Below, piece by piece: positions 55,135 to 63,942 of a stretch of 64,000 nucleotides of DNA. The stretch is from contig CANLAD010000001.1 of NCBI GenBank assembly GCA_947488755.1, positions 2,365,501-2,429,500 of the forward strand, given 5' to 3'. The position numbers and the translations under genes are program-made. The first letter of the stretch is position 1, and the number at the start of each line of letters is the position of its first letter. This DNA is from an uncultured Erythrobacter sp. GTDB taxonomy: Bacteria; Pseudomonadota; Alphaproteobacteria; Sphingomonadales; Sphingomonadaceae. The notes beneath the pieces are model-generated. The model was given only the letters and a program-made list of their open reading frames with translations. It was not told the DNA's origin and ran no database searches.

Positions 55135-55906
55135 CGAGACCGTTATCCACCGGGAGCGTCACGCCGTTGAGGAAACGCGCCTCGTCCGAGGCGAGAAACA
55201 GCACGCAGTTTGCAACGTCGGCAGGCGATCCCAAGGCGTCGGCTCCCAACGGCCCGTCGGGGATCACCGCCGGTTCCTCGCCCCCGCGCCCGGAAACATT
55301 CATCACCATCGGCGTCTCGATCCCGCCGGGTGCGAGAGCGTTGCAGCGAATGCCGTATCCCTCGTCCTGGCAATGCATCGCGATCGATCGGGTCATGGCG
55401 CTGATCGCCCCCTTGGCCGCCGTGTAGGCGGGGATCGCGCCATAGCCCATCAGCGCGGCGGTCGAGGCCATGTTGACGATCGACGCGCCAGCATGATCCG
55501 CCGCAGCGCCATCCGCCATGTGTCGATGTTTCATCAACGCCAGCGCGTATTTGCAGCCCAGAAACGTGCCGACGGCGTGGATCTCCAGATGCAGGCGAAA
55601 GTGGTCGAGCGAGCATTCCTCGATATTCTCGAAGATCACGTTTCCGGCATTGTTGACCAGGATATCGAGCCCGCCATGGCGCTCCTGCACGCGCGCCATC
55701 GCGTCCTGCCATTGCGCCTCGCTGGTGACGTCGAGCGCGAGCGCTTCGCCCCCGATTGCGTCCGCGACTGCCTGCGCCATGTCGCCCTCGCGATCGGTGA
55801 CGATGACGTGTGCGCCCTCTTCGGCCAGCCGCTCGCAATCGGCCCGGCCCAGACCCATCGCGCCGCCTGTGACCAGCGCCACCCGGCCTTCAACTCTCCC
55901 GCCCAT
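55115..55906 (-). CDS. Short-chain dehydrogenase/reductase
   Basis: Classical SDR of 263 residues: cofactor motif TGGAMGLG near 13-20, Asp at the end of beta-2 favouring NAD (VIVTDREGD), NNAG near 90-93, Ser in MASTAALMG, catalytic YTAAK (Tyr-x3-Lys) near 160-164. The C-terminal DGxD-like segment is VTLPVDNGLD. Probably oxidises a secondary alcohol intermediate; substrate unknown. It overlaps the following MFS gene and diverges from the TonB receptor. Confidence 0.92.
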   Translation of the reverse strand: MGGRVEGRVALVTGGAMGLGRADCERLAEEGAHVIVTDREGDMAQAVADAIGGEALALDVTSEAQWQDAMARVQERHGGLDILVNNAGNVIFENIEECSLDHFRLHLEIHAVGTFLGCKYALALMKHRHMADGAAADHAGASIVNMASTAALMGYGAIPAYTAAKGAISAMTRSIAMHCQDEGYGIRCNALAPGGIETPMVMNVSGRGGEEPAVIPDGPLGADALGSPADVANCVLFLASDEARFLNGVTLPVDNGLDARPHH

Positions 55907-56217
55907 CGCATTCTCCCCGTGCCTGACCGTGCGGGCGCAAGCCTAGGCGGGTCGCGCGGGCGCACCACTGGCTAAAGCGATGACGACGCTGCGAAGAGCG
56001 CCCGCATGACGCTACGGAATGGGGCGATTGCTCGCCTGCTGTGGCCAAATGGTCGCATATCGAAAGGGTGCCTAGCGCTTTTGCTAGATGAGCGCGCGAA
56101 GTCGGCTCCATACAGTCTGCCAATTGGCCAAAGGGCGCGGCAACAGCGTCACATGGCCGGGAAGGAAGCGTCGCAGACGCACACACAGCGTCGGGCGCTT
56201 GCATGGGAGAGCGAGCA
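55907..56217. promoter_or_regulatory. Divergent region between SDR/MFS operon and TonB receptor
   Basis: 311 bases with no gene. TGGCCAAA occurs twice in direct orientation (about 56041-56050 and 56123-56131), and CTAGC-GCTTTT-GCTAG forms a short palindrome at about 56071-56086. These may be sites for a regulator of both divergent units; none is encoded next door. No clear promoter hexamers. Confidence 0.35.
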
Positions 56218-58845
56218 ATGACGATCACACCCGAACCTTGCGCAAAGCCAGCCGGCACGGCGTTTCGGCGCGCCTTGATGGGGGGCGTCGCACTTGGCTG
56301 CGTGGCGGCGGTGCCACAGGCCGCGTTCGCGCAAGCGACCGCGACGATCGACGAAGACGTGCAGGAAGATGAGCAGCGCGGCGAGCGTGAGGGCGGGATC
56401 ACCGACACGTTCGACGACAATGTCATCCTGGTCGAGGCGAGGCGCCAGACCGAAACCCTTCAGGAAGTGCCCGTTACCGTCACCGTGATCGGCGGGGAGA
56501 CGATCGACAAGTTCAGCGTCGACCGCGTGGCCGATGTCACCAGCCGCGTCCCGACCCTGAACGTGCAGGTCGGCGGCTCGGGGTCGGGCGGCCAGCTTTC
56601 CCTGCGCGGTGTAGGCTCTTCCAACATCTCCGCAGCGTTCGACAGCGCCGTCGCGTTCGATTTCGATGGTGTTGTCGTCTCGACCATGCGGCTGGTGCAG
56701 GCGGGCTTCTTCGATACCGCGCAGATCGACGTGCTCAAGGGTCCGCAATCGCTGTTCTTCGGCAAGTCGGCCTCGGCGGGCGTGTTCTCGATCCGCTCTG
56801 CCGATCCGACACCCGATTGGGAAGTCGGCGCGACAGGCTCCTACGAATTCGAGGAGAAGGGCTACCTCGTCTCGGGCTATATCTCAGGGCCGGTGACAGA
56901 CACACTGGGCATCCGCCTTGCCGCGCAGTTCAACGATATCGACGAATTCCAGGTGCTGCAGGAAAGCACCCCGGCGGTGAACCAAGAGCGCGGGCTGACC
57001 GATTTCGTCGGCCGCCTGACGCTCGATTTCGAGCCTTCGGACGTATTCCAGGCGAACCTGAAACTGCAATACACCCGCAATGAAAATGACGGGGCAAACA
57101 GCTTCGTCGAGATCGGCTGCGGCGCGAACGGGCGCGCGGACGAGGTGTTCCTGATTCAGGGCGTCGTGGCGATCCCGGCTGGCTATGACTGCAACACGCA
57201 GGACCAGCGTTATTATTATTCTGATCCAGCCGCGCCGTTGGCCGGGAGTGTCCCACCGCCGTCCGCAGCGGTTGGGCGCGACGGCGTGCCTTTCGGTGAG
57301 ACCGATCTGTTCTTCGGGCGTCTGCGCTTCGATCTCGACATGTCCGATGCGCTGACGCTGACCAGCGTGACCGGCTTTGTTGATCTGGATGCGACCGATT
57401 TCGACTGCTATGCCTATGGCGGCGAGGGTCCGGCCTTTTCGCCGATCGGCAACGCACTGGGCGATCCGGACTTTCTCGCAGACGAAGCGCCTGCGCTCGC
57501 GGCGGCTAATGGCGATGGCGTTCCGCTTGGCTCCGGGTGCAGCGATCCCAACAACCAGCTTGAGCAATACAGCCAGGAATTGCGGCTCGCGAGCGATTTC
57601 GATGGCCCGTTCAACTTCATGGTGGGCGCGTTCTACGAATGGCGTGAGTTCATCTTCGACACCGCGCAGCAAGGGGTGAACATCTCGCTCATCGGTCCCG
57701 ATCCGGTGACCGGTTTCACCTATGACTGGGACAAGACGCACACCACAAAAACCGAAGCGATATCGTTCTTCGGCAGCGCTTCGCTCGAACTGACCGACCG
57801 GCTCGAACTTTCGGGCGGCGTGCGCTGGACCGACGAGAGCAAGACCCAGACGATCGACATTCCCTTCGTCCACACCTTCCTGTCGGCAGGCGGCGGGTTC
57901 GTGTCCTCCGGCTTCTTCTCCGGGCCGATCGATTTTCAGGACGACAACATCTCGCCCGAAGTCACGCTGACCTATCAGGCGTCGGACGACATCAATCTGT
58001 TCGCTGCCTACAAGACCGGCTTCAAATCGGGCGGGATCGACAATTCCGCGCTGCCGTCTGCCGGATTGCTCGGTTTCGCCGATCCCGACCCGGCGGTGCA
58101 GGAGGCCGCGGCGCAGGCGCTGATCTTCGATTCCGAAACGGCGGAGGGCGGCGAAATCGGTATCAAGAGCCAGTTCGCCGATCGCACGCTGACGCTGAAC
58201 GCGACCGCGTATTACTACGTGTTCGACAATCTGCAGGTGCAGAACTTCAATGCGGTTACCGTGCAATTCGTCACCAGCAATGCGGGCGAGACGACGACGC
58301 AAGGGGTCGATTTCGAATTCGGCTGGCGCACTCCGATCGAGGGGCTCGGGATTTCGGGCAATCTTGCCTATCTCGATGCGCAATACACCGACGACTTCAT
58401 CCAGCCCGGTCCGGATGGCCTGCGCGGAACGGCGGACGATACCAACCTCGATGGCAGGCGCGCGAGCCAGGCGCCGGAATGGGCAGGCAATGTCGCGTTC
58501 GACTGGACGATCCCGGTCGGCGACAATTTCGAGCTGCTCGCGGCGGGCAATGTGGCCTACAACGACGGCTACATCACCGACGAGCAGACGCTGAACGACG
58601 ATTTCGTGCAGGACAGCTTCTTCACGCTCGATGCGACCGTCGGATTCGGAGCCGAGGACGGAAGCTGGCGCCTCTCTCTGATCGGCGTGAACCTGACCGA
58701 TGAAGTGTTCGTCGTCACCTCCGGCCCGCGCCCGTTCCTCTCACCAGGGGGCGCAGGCGGGTTCGGTGTGCCGGCAGGCGATGACCTCGTGCTCAGCCAG
58801 AACCGCGGGCGGCAGGTGTTCGTGCAGGGGCAGGTCCGCTTCTAA
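56218..58845 (+). CDS. TonB-dependent outer-membrane receptor
   Basis: 875 residues from ATG 56218, preceded by GGGAGAG. Signal peptide ends AFA-QATATI. A TonB box-like IILVEAR is followed by the plug domain (LQEVPVTVTVIGGETIDKFS; LNVQVGGSGSGGQLSLRGVG), then a 22-strand barrel ending in the required C-terminal Phe (VFVQGQVRF). The substrate is unknown; barrel type and the following Rieske oxygenase suggest uptake of an organic compound rather than a siderophore. Twenty bases precede the oxygenase, so one transcript. Confidence 0.94.
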   Translation: MTITPEPCAKPAGTAFRRALMGGVALGCVAAVPQAAFAQATATIDEDVQEDEQRGEREGGITDTFDDNVILVEARRQTETLQEVPVTVTVIGGETIDKFSVDRVADVTSRVPTLNVQVGGSGSGGQLSLRGVGSSNISAAFDSAVAFDFDGVVVSTMRLVQAGFFDTAQIDVLKGPQSLFFGKSASAGVFSIRSADPTPDWEVGATGSYEFEEKGYLVSGYISGPVTDTLGIRLAAQFNDIDEFQVLQESTPAVNQERGLTDFVGRLTLDFEPSDVFQANLKLQYTRNENDGANSFVEIGCGANGRADEVFLIQGVVAIPAGYDCNTQDQRYYYSDPAAPLAGSVPPPSAAVGRDGVPFGETDLFFGRLRFDLDMSDALTLTSVTGFVDLDATDFDCYAYGGEGPAFSPIGNALGDPDFLADEAPALAAANGDGVPLGSGCSDPNNQLEQYSQELRLASDFDGPFNFMVGAFYEWREFIFDTAQQGVNISLIGPDPVTGFTYDWDKTHTTKTEAISFFGSASLELTDRLELSGGVRWTDESKTQTIDIPFVHTFLSAGGGFVSSGFFSGPIDFQDDNISPEVTLTYQASDDINLFAAYKTGFKSGGIDNSALPSAGLLGFADPDPAVQEAAAQALIFDSETAEGGEIGIKSQFADRTLTLNATAYYYVFDNLQVQNFNAVTVQFVTSNAGETTTQGVDFEFGWRTPIEGLGISGNLAYLDAQYTDDFIQPGPDGLRGTADDTNLDGRRASQAPEWAGNVAFDWTIPVGDNFELLAAGNVAYNDGYITDEQTLNDDFVQDSFFTLDATVGFGAEDGSWRLSLIGVNLTDEVFVVTSGPRPFLSPGGAGGFGVPAGDDLVLSQNRGRQVFVQGQVRF

Positions 58846-58865
58846 GAGCGGGAAAGGAGAGCCTG

Positions 58866-60092
58866 TTGGCCACATCGCACGATGAGCTTCTGTCGATGAC
58901 CCGTAGCCTCGTTGACCACGGGGCGGCGGACACGATGGACTATGCCGACGAAGTCGTGCGGGTGCCTGCGAGCGTCTATACCGATCCCGACCTGTTCGAG
59001 CTGGAAAAGCGCCGCATCTTCCGCCGCCTGCCGCTTATGGTCGCGCCATCTTGCGAGCTGCCCGAGCCGGGCGATTACAAGGCGATGGACATTTGCGGCG
59101 TGCCGCTGCTGCTGACCCGTCAGCGCGATGGCAGCGTGGCGGCGTTCCTCAACATGTGCAGCCATCGCGGCAATCCGATCGTTTCGGGTACGGGGTCGGC
59201 GACCCGGTTCGTGTGCGGCTATCACGGCTGGACCTTCCGCAATGATGGCGAGCTTCTCGGCGTGGCAAGCGCGAAGGATTTCGGCCCCGTGGACAAGGCG
59301 GCTTTGTGCCTGAAGCGCTTCCCGTCGCACGAGAGCGCGGGGCTGATCTGGGCAACGCTCGACCCGGCAAGCACGTTGTCGATCGCGGATTACCTGTGCG
59401 GATACGATGCGCTGCTGGATGCGTTCGGTTTCGACGGCTGGACGCTGTTCAGCCAGCGCACGATCGACGGGCCGAACTGGAAGACGGCCTACGACGGCTA
59501 TCTCGATTTCTATCACCTGCCGGTCCTGCACAAGGACACGTTCGGCGCGGATTTCTTTAACCGCGCGAACTATTTCGCCTGGGGCCCGCATCAGCGGCTG
59601 GCCAGCCCGTCCAAATTCGCACAGAAGACGGGGAGCGACGAGCAGCTCGACCTCAGCGAAATGCGCGACGACGAAATACCGGGCGACGCGCTGGTGCAGG
59701 GCGTGTGGACGATCTTTCCGCATATCTCGATCGCCAGCTTTTACGGCGGCGGGCAGCGCGGGGCGCTCATCAGCCAGCTCTTCCCCGGCGACACCGTCGA
59801 AACCAGCACCACCACGCAATATTACGTGATGGAAAACCAGCCCGAAACCGAAGACCAGGTCGCATCGGCGCACGACCAGTTCGACTTCCTCGAAACCGTC
59901 GTGCGCGATGAGGATTACGCGACCGGCAAGCGCCAGCACGAGGCGCTGCAATCGGGAATGCTCGACCACGTCCTGTTCGGCCGCAATGAACGCGGCGGGC
60001 AGGTCTTCCACCAATGGGTCGACCGGCTGACCCGCGCGAGCGAAGCGGAACTGGCCGAGATTTTCGCGGAGGAGCGGGAAGCGGTTGGCTGA
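58866..60092 (+). CDS. Rieske-type aromatic ring-hydroxylating oxygenase, alpha subunit
   Basis: 408 residues from TTG 58866 with AAGGAG upstream. Rieske cluster CSH at 98-100 and CGYH at 117-120 (spacing 16, normal). Mononuclear iron site in NWKTAYDGYLDFYHLPVLH with His217 and His222, and a bridging Asp near 214. Expected to hydroxylate an aromatic or heteroaromatic, or to demethylate; no beta subunit, ferredoxin or reductase gene is adjacent, so electron partners must be encoded elsewhere. Coupled to the TonB receptor. Confidence 0.93.
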   Translation: MATSHDELLSMTRSLVDHGAADTMDYADEVVRVPASVYTDPDLFELEKRRIFRRLPLMVAPSCELPEPGDYKAMDICGVPLLLTRQRDGSVAAFLNMCSHRGNPIVSGTGSATRFVCGYHGWTFRNDGELLGVASAKDFGPVDKAALCLKRFPSHESAGLIWATLDPASTLSIADYLCGYDALLDAFGFDGWTLFSQRTIDGPNWKTAYDGYLDFYHLPVLHKDTFGADFFNRANYFAWGPHQRLASPSKFAQKTGSDEQLDLSEMRDDEIPGDALVQGVWTIFPHISIASFYGGGQRGALISQLFPGDTVETSTTTQYYVMENQPETEDQVASAHDQFDFLETVVRDEDYATGKRQHEALQSGMLDHVLFGRNERGGQVFHQWVDRLTRASEAELAEIFAEEREAVG

Positions 60093-60107
60093 GCCGAAAG
60101 AAGTGGT

Positions 60108-60352
60108 TTCGCGCAGAGGACGCAGAGATTTCGCAGAGGCGCAAAGGGCTCGTGACTGCGACGAAGCCGCTGTTGTTTTTCACACGGAGGCACGAAGACA
60201 CAAAGGTTTTGGCACGTAGATCGGGTAATGAGCGTATCCTTCTTGTCTTAGTGTCCTTGTGTGAGGAAATTGCCGCTTTGCGGCGAAGACCCTCTGCGTC
60301 TCTCTTTCCTCTGCGCCCTCTACGCGAAACACCAGCGCCGCCAGAAAGCACT
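60108..60352. repeat. Large imperfect palindromic repeat, copy 1
   Basis: The left ~100 bases (beginning GGTTTCGCGCAGAGGACGCA) and right ~100 bases (ending CTCTACGCGAAACACC) are imperfect inverted repeats. They share GCAGAG-type blocks, a CACACGGAGGCACGAAGACA block and its complement, and GCCGC/GCGGC steps. The centre (about 60208-60238) is unpaired. The same organisation recurs at 63214-63434, about 3.1 kb away. It lies in a ~480-base gene-free gap after the oxygenase; the rest of the gap holds nothing recognised. Confidence 0.88.
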
Positions 60353-60570
60353 GCGAAACGCGTGCGGGGAAAGACAGGCCAGCTTTCCTACACCATCCCA
60401 CGATCCTAGGATGCGCGCTCGCTCTTTCTCAAATCATCGAGCCATGCGTGCCCGCACCGCCGACCACACGAAAAGTCACACTTCGCAGGCCAAAAACGCG
60501 GATTATGCGTTTACGCCCAGATACTTGGCGCTATCCTGAACTTCCGAAAAACCTGCGCTTCGGTGTCGCA

Positions 60571-61518
60571 TTACCCGAACGCAGGCCTGAAATTGCTCTC
60601 GCCCCAATCCTGCCGCTTGGTCCATTCGCCCATGTCCTCCAGCTCGCCTTCCAGCTCCGGGAAGCGTTCGTAGACGTAGTCCATGTCGACTTCGAACGGC
60701 TTGGTCGGCGCGGTGTTGTTGTATTCGTAGAATGCCTCGATCCCCTTGGCGAAATCCTCGCGCATTTCGGGTGGCATCGTGTCTCCGGCGGCTTCGACCA
60801 GATAGCGCCCGAATTCGGCCGGCGTGCACGGATCGTACTTGACCTCCTTGTCGAGCGCCTCGGACAGGTAGCGCGTCACCTGTTTGCCGACCAATCGCTC
60901 CGGCCCGCCGATATTGAGCCATGCGCCCTCCATGTCGGGACGCTCGAGACTGGCGAGCATGAACTTCGCCACATCGTCGAGGCTGATCCAGTTGGCCTCC
61001 AATTCCGGATTGTGCGGATAGACGTAGCGGTCCTCGTTGACGATGAAGGGCCGCGCCCAGTTGGTCAGCAGGTTGTCCATGAACAGCACGCTGCCGAACA
61101 CGGTGCCGGGACAGCCCGAGCGCCACAGGGCGTTGATGCCCTTGGTGTTCTCGCCATAGGTGAAGGGGTCGCCGGGTCGGTCGGGGATCCAGCTCGAGGT
61201 GTTCCAGACCAGCCGTTTGACCCCTTGGGCCGCCGCTGCTTTTCCCAGATCGCCGACCAGCACCGCGCGGTCGGCGCGCGCCTGCAAGGGGTGAGTGTAA
61301 AAGACGTAGTCCGAGCCTTCGAGCGCGTCCGGAAAGGTCGCAGGATCATAGAGGTCCATCGGACGCACTTCGACCCGCTCCACACCCTCGACCTTTGCGC
61401 CTCCAAATGGGTCTTCCTGGCGACTGATCGCGCGCACGTCGTACCCTGCTTTGAGCGTCTGACGCACCTGCGCCATGCCCTGCCGCCCCGACGCTCCGAT
61501 TACGGTGATGAGTGCCAT
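60571..61518 (-). CDS. NmrA-like NAD(P)-binding protein
   Basis: 315 residues. N-terminal Rossmann GASGRQG at 8-14 with Arg-rich loop after beta-2 (RAISRQEDP), favouring NADP. NmrA-type segment NTSSWIPDRPGDPFTYGENT near 105-125, lacking the SDR Tyr-x3-Lys. Such proteins act as redox sensors or as quinone/enone reductases of the atypical SDR group. Monocistronic, between the palindromic repeat and the MDR gene, divergent from it. Confidence 0.85.
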   Translation of the reverse strand: MALITVIGASGRQGMAQVRQTLKAGYDVRAISRQEDPFGGAKVEGVERVEVRPMDLYDPATFPDALEGSDYVFYTHPLQARADRAVLVGDLGKAAAAQGVKRLVWNTSSWIPDRPGDPFTYGENTKGINALWRSGCPGTVFGSVLFMDNLLTNWARPFIVNEDRYVYPHNPELEANWISLDDVAKFMLASLERPDMEGAWLNIGGPERLVGKQVTRYLSEALDKEVKYDPCTPAEFGRYLVEAAGDTMPPEMREDFAKGIEAFYEYNNTAPTKPFEVDMDYVYERFPELEGELEDMGEWTKRQDWGESNFRPAFG

Positions 61519-61658
61519 ACCTGTCCTCCCGGTTCGATTGCGCAGAGCCTACGAACGCGCCTGCCGCCGCGCACCGCGCCAAAGTGATAGCCAGGTGGGG
61601 TCAAGGCCCTAGCAAAAGCGCGGCTTGCCCATGCTTTCACGCCGCCGGACAAGGCCGT

Positions 61659-62660
61659 ATGGACAACCGCTACTGGCGCATCGAAGACCGGCCCGAGGGC
61701 TTCGATTTCGCCTCCGCCTTTGCTCTCATCGAAGAGCCGATGCCCGCTCTCAAACCGGGCGAAATCCGCATCCGCAATGCGATGCTGTCGATGGATGCGG
61801 GCACGCGGCTGTGGCTGACGGAGCGCGAGGATGGCTACCAACCGCCGCTCCCGACCGGAGCGCCGATGACGGGGCTGGTGCTGGGCGAAATCATCGCGAG
61901 CCGGGCCGATGACTTCGCCGAAGGCGAGCTGGTGCGCGCATTCGGGCAGTGGGGTGATTACAGCCAGGTCGATGCGGTCGCGAGTGGCGCGATCATGCTC
62001 GATCCCGCGGTGGCTGATCGGCGCGCGTGGTTCGGGCCGCTCGGCATGAATGGCTGGACCGCTCTGTGGGGTATCGAGCAGACCGGCGCGGCAAAGCCGG
62101 GCGAGCGCGTGCTGGTCTCGGCCGCCGCAGGAGCGACCGGCATTCTCGCCGTGCAGATAGCCCAGGCGCTCGGCTGCGAGGCATGGGGCATTGCGGGCGG
62201 CGTAGAGAAGTGCTGCTACCTGACCCAGGAAATCGGGATCGCGGGCGCGGTCGACTACAAACGGGCCGGCCTGGATTCGCAGCTCGATGCGGCGGGCGGG
62301 TTCGACGTCTATTTCGACAATGTTGGCGGCTCGCTGCTTGATGCAGTACTCACCCGCATGAACCATTACGGCCGGATCGCGGTTTGTGGCCTCCTGTCCG
62401 ATTACGGCAGCGGCACCCGCACGGCTCCGGCGGAGTTCGACCAGATCCTGATGCGGCGACTACGGGTCGAAGGGTTCTTCAGCCCCGACTTCATGGATCA
62501 GGGCGAGCGCCTGACCGCCCGGCTTCGCGACTGGCATGAGACTGGCACGATCACCATGCCCTACGACGTAACGTGCGGCCTCGAAAACACGCTGACAGCG
62601 TATGAAAAGCTGTTTACCGGCGGCAATATCGGCAAGGTTATCGTGGAGCTGGATGCGTGA
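61659..62660 (+). CDS. MDR-family NADP-dependent oxidoreductase
   Basis: 333 residues, zinc-free medium-chain reductase resembling prostaglandin reductase/CurA-type alkenal reductases. Substrate strand with RNAMLSMDAGTRLWL, GMNGWTALWG before the nucleotide domain, and SAAAGATGILAVQIAQALGC as the AxxGxxG-type NADP site near 150-170. Probably reduces an enone double bond. The stop overlaps the next gene as GTGA, so reductase and NTF2-like protein are made together. Confidence 0.92.
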   Translation: MDNRYWRIEDRPEGFDFASAFALIEEPMPALKPGEIRIRNAMLSMDAGTRLWLTEREDGYQPPLPTGAPMTGLVLGEIIASRADDFAEGELVRAFGQWGDYSQVDAVASGAIMLDPAVADRRAWFGPLGMNGWTALWGIEQTGAAKPGERVLVSAAAGATGILAVQIAQALGCEAWGIAGGVEKCCYLTQEIGIAGAVDYKRAGLDSQLDAAGGFDVYFDNVGGSLLDAVLTRMNHYGRIAVCGLLSDYGSGTRTAPAEFDQILMRRLRVEGFFSPDFMDQGERLTARLRDWHETGTITMPYDVTCGLENTLTAYEKLFTGGNIGKVIVELDA

Positions 62661-63208
62661 ATATGAGGCTGGAAGACCGCGAAGCCATTCGCGACGTGAT
62701 TGGCGCATACGCCCATGCGATCGACCGGCGGCGTTGGGACATGATGGAGCAGCTGTTCCACATCGAAGCGACGTTCGGCTTCGGAGAGATCAGCGGGAGC
62801 TGGAAGGACTTCGTCGCCTCCGCGCGCGCGATCATCGACCCATGCCTCGCAACCCAGCACCAATTGGGGCAAGTGCAGTTCGCGTTCGCCGAGGGTCCGG
62901 GCGGCGAAGTGCTGTGCCACACCGAAACCTATATGACAGCGGTGCACACGGTTCCGGCGGGCTATCCCGAAACCGATGTGTTCCCCGACCGTAGCCGCAT
63001 CTACTCCGCCGTGATTGCCGGGCGCTATGTCGATCGGTTCGAATGCATCCGCGGCGACTGGCGGATCATGCACCGCGAGGGGCTCTACGACTGGCGCGAA
63101 TTTCGCGAGGTCGACGGGGTGGATCTGTCGCAGATGCCCGCGGGGTCCTGCGGCTATCACGACGACCGCGATCCGTCCTTTCCGGTGGTTGAGCGATGGC
63201 GCGGGTAG
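62657..63208 (+). CDS. NTF2-like/SnoaL_4-type protein
   Basis: 183 residues, cone-shaped NTF2 fold: N-terminal LEDREAIRDVIGAYAHAIDR, acidic aromatic pocket residues, and a C-terminal DWRIMHREGLYDWREF strand pair, as in aromatic hydroxylase beta subunits or dehydratase-like SnoaL_4 proteins. It has the typical conserved Tyr/Asp/His of the pocket (A-Y-A-H-A-I-D-R). The start is GTG 62657 in overlap with the reductase; ATG 62663 is an alternative. Could act on a hydroxylated intermediate; precise role unknown. Confidence 0.85.
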   Translation: MNMRLEDREAIRDVIGAYAHAIDRRRWDMMEQLFHIEATFGFGEISGSWKDFVASARAIIDPCLATQHQLGQVQFAFAEGPGGEVLCHTETYMTAVHTVPAGYPETDVFPDRSRIYSAVIAGRYVDRFECIRGDWRIMHREGLYDWREFREVDGVDLSQMPAGSCGYHDDRDPSFPVVERWRG

Positions 63209-63213
63209 GTTTT

Positions 63214-63434
63214 GTTTCGCGCGGAGGGCGCAGAGGCAGCAGAGACGCTGAGGGACTTCGCCGCGAAGCGGCAATATTTCACACAAAGGCACGAAGACAC
63301 GAAGGACAAGCGCCTCCGCGCGGCTGGCACCAACACCTTCGTGCCTTTATTGTCTTCGTCTGCAAAACAAATAGCGGCTTCGCCGCAGGCACGACCCCTC
63401 AGCGTCTCTGCCACCTCTGCGCCCCCTGCGCGAA
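63214..63434. repeat. Large imperfect palindromic repeat, copy 2
   Basis: Left arm begins GTTTCGCGCGGAGGGCGCAG and includes CACGAAGACACGAAGG; right arm ends CTCTGCGCCCCCTGCGCGAA. The arms are imperfectly complementary over about 95 bases, sharing the GCAGAG and CACACAAAGGCACGAAGACA blocks with copy 1. The right arm ends 5 bases before the thioesterase stop, so it overlaps possible terminator space. Both copies sit in intergenic gaps between converging or unrelated genes. Confidence 0.88.
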
Positions 63435-63439
63435 CCCCT

Positions 63440-63853
63440 TCAGCTCCGGATCGCGAACACGCCGGTCATCGTCGCAATACGCTCTCCATCTCGCAGGATC
63501 GCGCCGCTCGTATAGGCGACCCGCCCGCCAAGCCGGTCGATCCGCACTTCAGCCTCCAGCCAATCGCCGAGCTTCGCGCCCGCGAGGTAATTCACACCGA
63601 GCTGGATGGTAGAGGGCGTCAGGCGCGGGCGCTCGGCGTCGTAGACCGCGTGGCTCAAGGCGACGTCGGCGAAGGTCGAGATCACTCCGCCATGCGCGGC
63701 GTCGGCATAGTTGATGTGATGTTCGCAGATGCGCAGCCCGATCAGTTGCGGCGCATCCTCGCGGGGCTTGAGAAAATACGGCCCGCCGTGGTCGAGGAAA
63801 CCGGGCGTGAAGTCGGCAGGGACAAACCCTTCGGGCGGCGCTGGATCGGTCAT
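63440..63853 (-). CDS. PaaI-family hotdog thioesterase
   Basis: 137 residues. Hotdog helix preceded by DFTPGFLDHGGPYFLKP and carrying NYADAAHGGVISTFADVALS (HGG motif with the catalytic Asp nearby), typical of PaaI thioesterases that free coenzyme A from (aryl)acyl-CoA. It fits the surrounding degradation genes. The last codons lie against the palindromic repeat. Substrate unknown. Confidence 0.92.
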   Translation of the reverse strand: MTDPAPPEGFVPADFTPGFLDHGGPYFLKPREDAPQLIGLRICEHHINYADAAHGGVISTFADVALSHAVYDAERPRLTPSTIQLGVNYLAGAKLGDWLEAEVRIDRLGGRVAYTSGAILRDGERIATMTGVFAIRS

Positions 63854-63942
63854 TTGCGTGCCCTAGCGCATTGCGGCCTGCACGCCGCGCTATGAATTGT
63901 GCCAATCCCCTCGGTCGCCGCGCGCGACTAGCCTGCTTGGCG

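Noticed and set aside
56884..58383. 499-codon open frame on the minus strand
   Set aside because: Antisense to the TonB receptor, whose plug, barrel and terminal Phe are clear.
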